A stretch of 19,394 nt of DNA from Candidatus Aenigmarchaeota archaeon CG_4_9_14_3_um_filter_37_18. Its GTDB lineage: Archaea > Aenigmatarchaeota > Aenigmatarchaeia > CG10238-14. Positions within the stretch are counted from its first letter, which is position 1; each line of letters starts with the position of its first letter. A model generated the notes under the pieces. It had not been told where the DNA came from. It worked only from the letters and a program-made list of their open reading frames with translations, and did no database searches. The translations under genes were made by a program, and so were the position numbers. The DNA lies in the NCBI GenBank assembly GCA_002789635.1, contig PFTQ01000015.1, positions 1 to 19,394 of the forward strand, in the 5' to 3' direction. Positions 7,158 to 12,584 of the stretch are shown here, piece by piece.

Positions 7158-7868
7158 ATGGCTCAAATGCTTCCGGAATATATGGGTTACGATAGAACAA
7201 TGTCCACGTTCTCGCCGGACGGGCGTCTATTTCAGGTAGAATATGCAAAAGAAGCAGTTAAAAAAGGGACAACATCAATTGGCCTAACATTTAAAGGCGG
7301 GGTGATACTCGCAACAAATAAGCAAATGATGAAGCTAGCAGTTCCAGACACACTAGAAAAATTATTCAAGATCGACGACCATGTAGGCGTAGTTGCTGCT
7401 GGTCTATTAGCAGATGCAAGAATACTCGTAAACCAATTGAGGGTAAACGCACAAGTAAACAAGATAACATACGAAGAATCAGCAGATATACTGGCATTAT
7501 CAAGAATTCTAGGCGACAGGCTCCAATTTTCAACGATCTACGCTGGCTTAAGGCCTTATGGCGCTTCTTTTTTGGTTGGAGGAGTAGATTCAACAGGATC
7601 GCACTTAGTAGAGGTAGACCCTTCAGGGATGCTTTATGAATGGAAAGCGTATGCTATTGGCAGAGGAGCACAGGCAGCGATCAAAATTTTCACAGAAAAA
7701 TTCAAAGAAAGCATTGGCGAACAAGAGGCATTAAGAATGGTTGTAGATGTAATGAGAAAAGTGGAAAAAATAACAGACCCATTAAATGCATTGGAAATAT
7801 CAATTATAAGGGAAAGCGATAAAAAACTTGAATCATTGTCTGGAAAAGACATTAAAAAATTGCTGTGA
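7158..7868 (+). CDS. psmA: Proteasome subunit alpha
   Basis: This subunit forms the outer heptameric rings of the 20S proteasome, which gate substrate entry and dock the PAN/VCP-type ATPases. The 236-aa protein carries the gate motif Y11-D12-R13 and the alpha-type signature FSPDGRLFQVEYAKEAVKKG at residues 18-37. The long N-terminal helix and the conserved GxRPYGAS.LVGG loop around residue 135 follow. As expected for alpha subunits there is no N-terminal catalytic Thr; the beta subunit is not in the window. It leads the downstream half of the cluster with its own promoter and strong ribosome-binding site, and SBDS follows after 6 nt. Confidence 0.97.
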   Translation: MAQMLPEYMGYDRTMSTFSPDGRLFQVEYAKEAVKKGTTSIGLTFKGGVILATNKQMMKLAVPDTLEKLFKIDDHVGVVAAGLLADARILVNQLRVNAQVNKITYEESADILALSRILGDRLQFSTIYAGLRPYGASFLVGGVDSTGSHLVEVDPSGMLYEWKAYAIGRGAQAAIKIFTEKFKESIGEQEALRMVVDVMRKVEKITDPLNALEISIIRESDKKLESLSGKDIKKLL

Positions 7869-7874
7869 AGTCCT

Positions 7875-8579
7875 ATGGTTGACATTGACAAGTCAGTTGT
7901 TTGTAGGCTGAAAAAGGGCAGCGATTATTTTGAAATTCTTGTAGATCCAGATAAGGCTTTGGTTTTTAAGAAAGGAAAAGAAACCAATCTAGAAGACATT
8001 CTAGCAGTTCCTGGGGTATATAAAGATGTGAGAAAAGGGGAATCCATATCGAATGACGAGCTGCAGAAAAATTTTGGCACAAGAAACTTCAATGAGATTG
8101 CCAAGAAAATCCTGAATGAAGGGGATTTGCAGTTTACAACAGATCAGAGAAGGCAATTTATAGAGGATAAAACCAATGAAATTGCGAATATAATCTCAAG
8201 AAGGGGGATAAACCCGCAGACAAACACCCCGCATCCCCCTAAAAGGATTCTTAATGCAATGGAGCAGGCAGGAATACATGTAGATCCATTTTTAGATGCA
8301 AGCGCTCAAATCGACAAAATAGTAAAAGATTTAAAAGTTATATTACCAATAAGGTTTGAGAGTGTAAAGGTTCAAATTACAATTCCATCTCAATATGCTG
8401 GGCGGGCTTACTCTGAAATTAAAAGGTTATTTGAAGACTCAGATGAGAGGTGGCTTAATGATGGTTCATTACAGTTGATAATTCAGATTCCCGCAGGATT
8501 GGAAGCAGAACTATTAGAAAAAATGGGAGCTTTGACAAAAGGAAGCTTTACATCAAAAATAGTAGAAAGAAGTGGTTAA
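7875..8579 (+). CDS. sdo1: Ribosome maturation protein SBDS (Sdo1)
   Basis: SBDS releases the anti-association factor aIF6 from late 50S subunits, together with an EF-2-type GTPase. The 234-aa protein has the three SBDS domains: an N-terminal FYSH domain (residues 1-90, with YFEILVDPDKAL), a central helical domain containing FTTDQRRQFIEDKTNEIANII and the GINPQTNTPHPP loop, and a C-terminal ferredoxin-like domain from about residue 160 (LPIRFESVKVQITIP). Length matches the archaeal family. It is immediately adjacent to Rrp4 (stop at 8579, ATG at 8580), the conserved archaeal order linking ribosome maturation with the exosome. Confidence 0.96.
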   Translation: MVDIDKSVVCRLKKGSDYFEILVDPDKALVFKKGKETNLEDILAVPGVYKDVRKGESISNDELQKNFGTRNFNEIAKKILNEGDLQFTTDQRRQFIEDKTNEIANIISRRGINPQTNTPHPPKRILNAMEQAGIHVDPFLDASAQIDKIVKDLKVILPIRFESVKVQITIPSQYAGRAYSEIKRLFEDSDERWLNDGSLQLIIQIPAGLEAELLEKMGALTKGSFTSKIVERSG

Positions 8580-9257
8580 ATGGAAAATAAAAAAAATAAT
8601 GAAAAAGTAAGGGAAATTTCAATACCAGGCGAGCTTATAGGCAGTTCGAAAACCTTTAAAACTGGTTATGGAACCTATATTGAAGGGGATAAAATTTTCT
8701 CCAAGTTTGTTGGAGTCCTTCAGAAAAGCGAAGAATATGTCTCAGTCATACCTTTGTCTGGCGTATATGTGCCTCAACCCAACGACAAGATTATAGGCGT
8801 TGTAGAAGAAGCCGAGAAGTTTGGGTGGATACTCAATATTAACTCTGCTTGGCAAGGTTTTTTATCTCTTTCTGAAGGCGTTGATGAGTATGTGGATTTA
8901 AAGAGAATTAACCCAACAAGGTATTTTGATGTAGGGGATATTGTTTACACTGAGGTTAAAGAGAGCAGAAGAGGCGGGGATATACAATTGACAATGAAAA
9001 CCCCAATTGCCAGAAAGCTTAAAGGTGGTGTTATAATTAAAATCACGCCTTCTAAAGTCCCAAGGCTGATTGGAAAACAAGGAAGCATGGTAAACCTGAT
9101 AAAGGAAAAGACAGGTACAATCATTCGAGTTGGCCAGAATGGTTTAGTTTGGGTTTCTGGGGAGAATGTTGATAAAGCTATAAAAGCAATCAAAATGATT
9201 GATGAGAAATCCCACATTTATGGTTTAACAGATGAGATAGCTAAGTTGTTGAGTTGA
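8580..9257 (+). CDS. rrp4: Exosome complex RNA-binding protein Rrp4
   Basis: Rrp4 forms the RNA-binding cap on the archaeal exosome ring and favours poly(A)-rich substrates. The 225-aa protein shows the N-terminal beta domain with GTY near residues 31-33, an S1 domain (about residues 63-140, with GWILNINSAWQGFL), and a C-terminal KH domain with the GxxG loop GKQG at residues 165-168. The order and length are those of the family. It begins on the base after the SBDS stop and ends overlapping the possible start region of Rrp41, so translation is likely coupled. Confidence 0.96.
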   Translation: MENKKNNEKVREISIPGELIGSSKTFKTGYGTYIEGDKIFSKFVGVLQKSEEYVSVIPLSGVYVPQPNDKIIGVVEEAEKFGWILNINSAWQGFLSLSEGVDEYVDLKRINPTRYFDVGDIVYTEVKESRRGGDIQLTMKTPIARKLKGGVIIKITPSKVPRLIGKQGSMVNLIKEKTGTIIRVGQNGLVWVSGENVDKAIKAIKMIDEKSHIYGLTDEIAKLLS

Positions 9258-9262
9258 TTTAT

Positions 9263-9976
9263 ATGATGAAAACAGATGAAAAAATGATTGTTAAAGGCAA
9301 GAGATTAGATGGCAGGAAGCCGGATGATCTCAGAAAGATAGAGATGGAAGTTGGAGTGATACCAAATGCCGACGGCTCTTCAAAAGTATCTTTCGGAAAA
9401 ACTACTGCTATTGTTGCTGTATATGGCCCTAGGTCTTTATTTCCAAGGCACCTTCAGGAATCAGAATCAGGAATAATCCAATTCAAGTATGATATGGCAA
9501 CATTCTCGGTTGATGATAGAAAGAGGCCAGGCCCTTCCAGAAGAGAAACAGAGATCTCTAAAGTCGCAAGGCTGGCAATAGAGCCAGTCCTGTTCTTAAA
9601 AAACTACCCAAAAACTACTGTTGATGTGTTTGTTGAGATACTTCAGGCTGACGGCTCCACTAGAGTCACAGCAATAAACGCTGCTTCTTTGGCTTTGGCA
9701 GATGCCGGTGTTCCCATGAGGGATTTAGTTGTCGGGCTGTCTGGCGGTAAAGTCGACGACACATTGATTTTAGACTTATGCGGGAAGGAAGACAACTATT
9801 CTGATGCTGATGTGCCAATGGCATTCCTGCCGAACAAGAATGAGATAACGTTATTGCAGATGGACGGAAGGTTGACTCCGGAAGAGACCAAACAGATTAT
9901 CAGGAATATTTTGCATGCTGGCAAAGAAATCTATAAAAAACAGGTTGAAACTTTAAAGAGGAAATATAGTGAGTGA
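9263..9976 (+). CDS. rrp41: Exosome complex exonuclease Rrp41
   Basis: Rrp41 is the catalytic RNase PH-type subunit of the archaeal exosome, degrading RNA 3' to 5' with phosphate. The 237-aa protein has RLDGRKPDDLR near the N-terminus, an SSKVSFGKTTAIVAVYGP strand pair, the basic phosphate-site stretch DRKRPGPSRRE, and the DVPMAFLPN segment whose Asp is the catalytic position in this family. I choose the ATG at 9263; a TTG at 9254 overlapping the Rrp4 stop is also in frame, and the next ATG at 9266 is equally possible. The 3' end overlaps Rrp42 by 8 nt. Confidence 0.95.
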   Translation: MMKTDEKMIVKGKRLDGRKPDDLRKIEMEVGVIPNADGSSKVSFGKTTAIVAVYGPRSLFPRHLQESESGIIQFKYDMATFSVDDRKRPGPSRRETEISKVARLAIEPVLFLKNYPKTTVDVFVEILQADGSTRVTAINAASLALADAGVPMRDLVVGLSGGKVDDTLILDLCGKEDNYSDADVPMAFLPNKNEITLLQMDGRLTPEETKQIIRNILHAGKEIYKKQVETLKRKYSE

Positions 9977-10763
9977 TATGAGAGCGGATTATATATTAAA
10001 ATTATTAGAGAAGGATGAAAGATTGGACGGAAGAAAATTAGACCAGTTCAGGGAAATTTCTATTGAAAAAAATATTATTGCAACAGCTGAAGGCTCTGCG
10101 AAAGTTAAATTAGGGAAGACTGAGGTTATTGTTGGGGTAAAGATGAATTTTGGAGAGCCTTTCCCGGATATGCCTGATGCTGGTGTACTAAGGACAGAAG
10201 CCGAGCTTATGCCAATGGCTCATCCGGATTTTACGTCTGGTCCGCCAGGCGAAGATGCGACTGAGATTGCAAGAGTCATTGACCGAGGGATACGCGAGTC
10301 TGAAAGCATAGATGTTGAAAAATTATGCATAACAAAAGGGGAAAAAGTCTGGTCTGTGTTTGTTGATTTTTATCCGATTAACCATGACGGCAATTTAATT
10401 GACGCGGGGTCTTTAGCTGCGATAGTTGCTTTGAAAAATACAAGAATCCCGGAGTTAGATAAAGAGGGAAAAATAGACAGGGAAAAATTGAAAAACCCGT
10501 TGCCAGTGATGCATTTTCCATTAATGATAACTGTCGGTAAAGTAGGGAATAAAATGATTATTGACCCGACATTTGAAGAGGAGCAGGTGTTAGATTCTAA
10601 GTTGAGCATAGCAGTGACAGAAGAAGGCAAAGTAGTCGCAATGCAGAAAAGCGGATCTGTTGGCTTGACAGATGATGACGTTGACAATATGATAGATATT
10701 GCGGTCAAAAAATCTAAAGAGTTAAGGAAGCTGATTGAAGATGGGAAGAAAACTTCTAAATAG
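9969..10763 (+). CDS. rrp42: Exosome complex component Rrp42
   Basis: Rrp42 is the non-catalytic RNase PH fold partner that alternates with Rrp41 in the hexameric exosome ring. The 264-aa protein fits the family: DYILKLLEKDERLDGR, KVKLGKTEVIVGVKM, the EIARVIDRGIRES stretch, WSVFVDFYPINHDGNLIDA, and DPTFEEEQVLDSKLSIAVTEEG. It lacks the catalytic Asp pattern of Rrp41, as expected. The GTG at 9969 has GAGGA 6 nt upstream and overlaps the Rrp41 end by 8 nt; the ATG at 9978 is the alternative and would shorten it by three residues. The last 23 nt overlap the eL39 gene in another frame. Confidence 0.95.
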   Translation: MSDMRADYILKLLEKDERLDGRKLDQFREISIEKNIIATAEGSAKVKLGKTEVIVGVKMNFGEPFPDMPDAGVLRTEAELMPMAHPDFTSGPPGEDATEIARVIDRGIRESESIDVEKLCITKGEKVWSVFVDFYPINHDGNLIDAGSLAAIVALKNTRIPELDKEGKIDREKLKNPLPVMHFPLMITVGKVGNKMIIDPTFEEEQVLDSKLSIAVTEEGKVVAMQKSGSVGLTDDDVDNMIDIAVKKSKELRKLIEDGKKTSK

Positions 10764-10905
10764 GAAATTGAGGCAGATTAAAGCCGGTAAAATCAGGCTT
10801 GCCCCGAGATGGGTTGACATCAAGAAGTTCGGCACAAAAAGGGCAAGAAATCGTAGAGTGGCTGTGAACAGAAGAAGCTGGAAGAGAAAGAAGCTGAGGA
10901 TATAG
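10741..10905 (+). CDS. rpl39e: 50S ribosomal protein L39e (eL39), small overlapping gene
   Basis: A 54-aa, very basic protein that lines the polypeptide exit tunnel of the large subunit. It is too short for common gene-calling cut-offs and starts inside the end of Rrp42, overlapping by 23 nt. The match to the family is clear: KLRQIKAGKIRLAPRWVDIK corresponds to the family's K.LRLAKALK...R.P.WV..K, and the ending RRSWKRKKLRI corresponds to the conserved RRHWRR..L.V. The spacing of the tryptophan and of the basic blocks is right. The ATG at 10741 gives MGRKLLNRK, matching the basic N-terminus. The stop shares its last base with the GTG of the next gene. Confidence 0.9.
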   Translation: MGRKLLNRKLRQIKAGKIRLAPRWVDIKKFGTKRARNRRVAVNRRSWKRKKLRI

Positions 10906-11252
10906 TGAGTGGGATGATCGCTTTCTGTGGTTTGGACTGTAGCTCATGTGAAGCATTTATTGCAACTAAAAATAATGATAACGAGTTGAGAAAGAAAACT
11001 GCAAAGAAATGGGAAAAAGAATTTAATCACCCTGGGCTTAAAGCAGGTGACATTAATTGTAACGGCTGCTTGTCGAATACGGGAAAAATCTTCAAGCATT
11101 GTAACGTTTGTGAAATAAGAAAATGCTGCCAAGAAAAGAATGTTGATAATTGTGGCTTTTGTGACGATTATTCTTGCCAGAAATTAACTGATTTTTTTGA
11201 GCATGCCCCTTCTGCAAAAGAAAATCTTGAAGAAATTAGAAGTAAGATTTAA
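10905..11252 (+). CDS. DUF3795 family cysteine-rich protein
   Basis: A 115-aa protein with many cysteines in pairs, resembling DUF3795: an N-terminal CGLDCSSC, a middle CNGCLSNTGKIFKHCNVCEIRKCC, and CGFCDDYSCQKL. The pattern suggests binding of zinc or an iron-sulfur cluster, but no activity is known for the family. I use the GTG start at 10905, which overlaps the eL39 stop by one base and has GAGGA 4 nt upstream; the ATG at 10914, just before IAFCGLDC, is also possible. As the last gene of the exosome unit it is probably co-transcribed, but a functional link is not implied by the sequence. Confidence 0.78.
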   Translation: MSGMIAFCGLDCSSCEAFIATKNNDNELRKKTAKKWEKEFNHPGLKAGDINCNGCLSNTGKIFKHCNVCEIRKCCQEKNVDNCGFCDDYSCQKLTDFFEHAPSAKENLEEIRSKI

Positions 11253-11259
11253 TTCCAAC

Positions 11260-11268
11260 ATTTATACT
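11260..11268 (+). promoter_or_regulatory. TATA box for the Nudix-family gene
   Basis: ATTTATACT is centred 25 nt before the ATG at 11289, with no Shine-Dalgarno sequence: a leaderless promoter by position. Its presence indicates that the interrupted gene downstream still has an intact start region. Confidence 0.45.
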
Positions 11269-11288
11269 TTTCTTCACAAATTATTTTT

Positions 11289-11728
11289 ATGGATTGGAAA
11301 AATCTTGACAGAGGAGTGTTCTTGGTTAATGTTAATGGAATTGTTTACGACCCGAAAGCAAAAAAATCCTGATCGGAAAAAGGGATAAGGATGAGTATAT
11401 TCCAGAATTGTCATGGAGTTTCCCTGGAGGCAGGCCTACATACAAGCACTCATTGTCTATGTCTCTGAGGATGGAGATCAAGAAGAAGACTAACCTTGAT
11501 GTTAATGTTGTTGACTGCTTCTTTGCTAGAACGCTCCCTGAAAGGCCTGAATTCCTGCAGATATACTATTTCTGCGAGGTTACTGGAGAGAGTAAGAAGC
11601 CGAAGGCAATGGAAAAATTCAAAGAGATCAAATGGATTAAGCCGACTGAAGTTGAAAAGCACTTCACCACATCTATAGACCCTGTTGTGATGGAATTTCT
11701 TGGCGCTTTGGAGAAAGGAGAAATTTAG
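11289..11728 (+). CDS. Nudix-family protein interrupted by a one-base frameshift
   Basis: The frame from the ATG at 11289 runs 27 codons (LDRGVFLVNVNGIVYDPKAKK) and hits TGA at 11370. Stepping back one base at the A7 run (11360-11366) joins it to the frame that continues with ILIGKRDKDEYIPELSWSFP and ends at 11728, giving a seamless 146-aa Nudix fold. The Nudix box is degenerate: after GG, the usual Glu is His, and the REUxEExGU core reads MEIKKKTNL, so the metal-binding Glu pair is replaced by Lys and hydrolase activity is doubtful. The family match rests on the order V..DP..KKILIGKR - WSFPGGR - box - YYFCEV - W. The shift may be a sequencing indel, a real lesion, or -1 recoding at A-AAA-AAA. 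The 3' end overlaps the convergent regulator gene by 4 nt. Confidence 0.72.
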
Positions 11729-12168
11729 CCCTTCATCTGCTTCATTATTATCGAAGTTCGTGTTTTGTCTATCCCTTTTATTGACCTAAGTTTTTTTGTG
11801 ACAAAATCGTTCAATTCATCAGTATCAGCTACATAGAATTTAACCAGAATGTCTGTTTCTCCTGTTATTATTGCTACTTCTTCGACTTCAGGAAATAATG
11901 ACAATTTTTTAGCCATATTTTCTTGGAAATTAACATCTTCTGGAGGATAATTTACTGTTATGTAAATGTAAGCTCCTACTCCTTTGCCAATTGCTTTCTT
12001 GTTAACTACTACTTTGTAACCTTTGATGATATCTTCTTTCTCCATTTTTTTGATTCTGTTGTGCACAGTGGTTTGGGGTATTCTAAGCCTTCTTGAAATC
12101 TGCTTTGTCGATATCTTGCCTCTTTCCTCTAATAGACCCAATATATCAAGGTCTTTCTTTTCTATCAT
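11725..12168 (-). CDS. Lrp/AsnC family transcriptional regulator
   Basis: A 147-aa regulator. The N-terminal winged helix-turn-helix (residues 1-60) contains KISTKQISRRLRIPQTTVHNRIKKME. A linker (YKVVVNKKAIG) joins it to a C-terminal RAM/AsnC effector domain with the usual FPEVEEVAIITGETDILVKF core. These proteins sense amino acids and act as octamers or dimers at operators near promoters. The gene is divergent from the operon that ends in asparagine synthetase AsnA, the same arrangement as E. coli asnC/asnA, so asparagine or a related amino acid is a reasonable candidate ligand; this is inference. A 17-bp inverted repeat abuts its start codon, between the TATA box and the start, suggesting self-repression. 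Confidence 0.93.
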   Translation of the reverse strand: MIEKKDLDILGLLEERGKISTKQISRRLRIPQTTVHNRIKKMEKEDIIKGYKVVVNKKAIGKGVGAYIYITVNYPPEDVNFQENMAKKLSLFPEVEEVAIITGETDILVKFYVADTDELNDFVTKKLRSIKGIDKTRTSIIMKQMKG

Positions 12169-12185
12169 ATGGAATATTTTTCCAT
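12169..12185. promoter_or_regulatory. Inverted repeat, candidate Lrp/AsnC operator
   Basis: ATGGAA-N5-TTCCAT is a perfect 6-bp inverted repeat directly upstream of the regulator's start codon (12168) and downstream of its TATA box (12190-12200). A protein bound here would cover the transcription start, as expected of autorepression in archaeal Lrp systems. Confidence 0.45.
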
Positions 12186-12189
12186 TTTA

Positions 12190-12200
12190 AGTATTTAAAA
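12190..12200 (-). promoter_or_regulatory. TATA box of the Lrp/AsnC regulator gene
   Basis: On the minus strand the sequence reads TTTTAAATACT, centred 27 nt upstream of the ATG at 12168, so the message should be leaderless. Confidence 0.45.
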
Positions 12201-12218
12201 TTGATTATTTTTGTAAAA

Positions 12219-12238
12219 AATTCTGTTTTTTCTGAATT
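12219..12238. promoter_or_regulatory. Second inverted repeat next to the asnA-operon promoter
   Basis: AATTC-N10-GAATT lies just upstream of the TATA box (12240-12249) of the 79-aa gene/asnA operon. Within it TTCTG also occurs twice, 9 bp apart. The position is suitable for an activator or repressor site, possibly for the divergent Lrp/AsnC protein, but AT-rich DNA makes chance repeats common. Confidence 0.25.
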
Positions 12239-12239
12239 A

Positions 12240-12249
12240 AATTTATATA
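12240..12249 (+). promoter_or_regulatory. TATA box of the orf79-asnA operon
   Basis: AATTTATATA is a strong TATA element. Transcription would begin near 12271, leaving a leader of about 20 nt with a good AGAGGTGAT ribosome-binding site (12279-12287) before the ATG at 12292. Confidence 0.5.
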
Positions 12250-12291
12250 AGAGTGTTACCATCATTTGGTGTTAAATAAGAGGTGATGATG

Positions 12292-12531
12292 ATGGTTAGC
12301 GAAGAAAGATTGAGAGAAGTCGGCCTGATAGGACAAAGAATGGGTGGAGAATCCGAACAACTAGCAATACATTGGGCAGGAGTTGTTTATGAACGATGGG
12401 AAGAAGTAATGAGAACTCATGTGTTTACTCCAGATAAGTCTTCAATACCCGAGGGAGCAGAAATTGTCGGGATACCTTCTTATTTAAGGGGTTGGCCAGG
12501 AGACGGTTGGTATTATAGAAAGAGGGGTTAA
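12292..12531 (+). CDS. Hypothetical protein upstream of asnA (79 aa)
   Basis: I do not recognise this 79-aa soluble protein. The first two thirds are helical and acidic, with REVGLIGQRMGGESEQLAIHWAGVVYERWEEV; the end is Gly/Trp/Tyr-rich (GWPGDGWYYRKRG). No metal-binding or catalytic motif is obvious. Several ATGs follow one another at 12286-12294; the ATG at 12292 has the best spacing from the GAGGTG site (12280-12285, 6 nt). It has its own promoter and ends two bases before the ATG at 12534, so it is the first gene of the asnA operon. A role in control of, or complex with, AsnA is possible but only suggested by position. Confidence 0.65.
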   Translation: MVSEERLREVGLIGQRMGGESEQLAIHWAGVVYERWEEVMRTHVFTPDKSSIPEGAEIVGIPSYLRGWPGDGWYYRKRG

Positions 12532-12533
12532 CC

Positions 12534-12584
12534 ATGGAAAAAGTTGATTTTCGGAATCCAAAAAACACGAATTGTTATACCTAG
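12534..12584 (+). CDS. 16-codon mini-ORF overlapping the start of asnA
   Basis: The ATG at 12534 has the best ribosome-binding site in the area, AGAGGGG at 12521-12527 with 6 nt spacing, but its frame runs only 16 codons (MEKVDFRNPKNTNCYT) to a TAG. Three of the 16 codons are Asn. It overlaps the beginning of asnA in a different frame. If one A is skipped at the A6 run (12560-12565), this ATG reads straight into AsnA as MEKVDFRNPKTRIVIPRDY. The element is therefore either the true asnA start followed by an indel, a +1 recoding site, or a leader peptide. No homology can be expected at this length. Confidence 0.35.
   Translation: MEKVDFRNPKNTNCYT

Noticed and set aside
7366..7593. Open frame of 75 codons opposite psmA
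   Set aside because: Antisense to a highly conserved gene, with no promoter or ribosome-binding site.
11289..11372. Separate 27-codon gene ending at the A7 run
   Set aside because: It continues perfectly into the downstream Nudix frame after a one-base shift and encodes the first strands of that fold, so it is part of the same gene.
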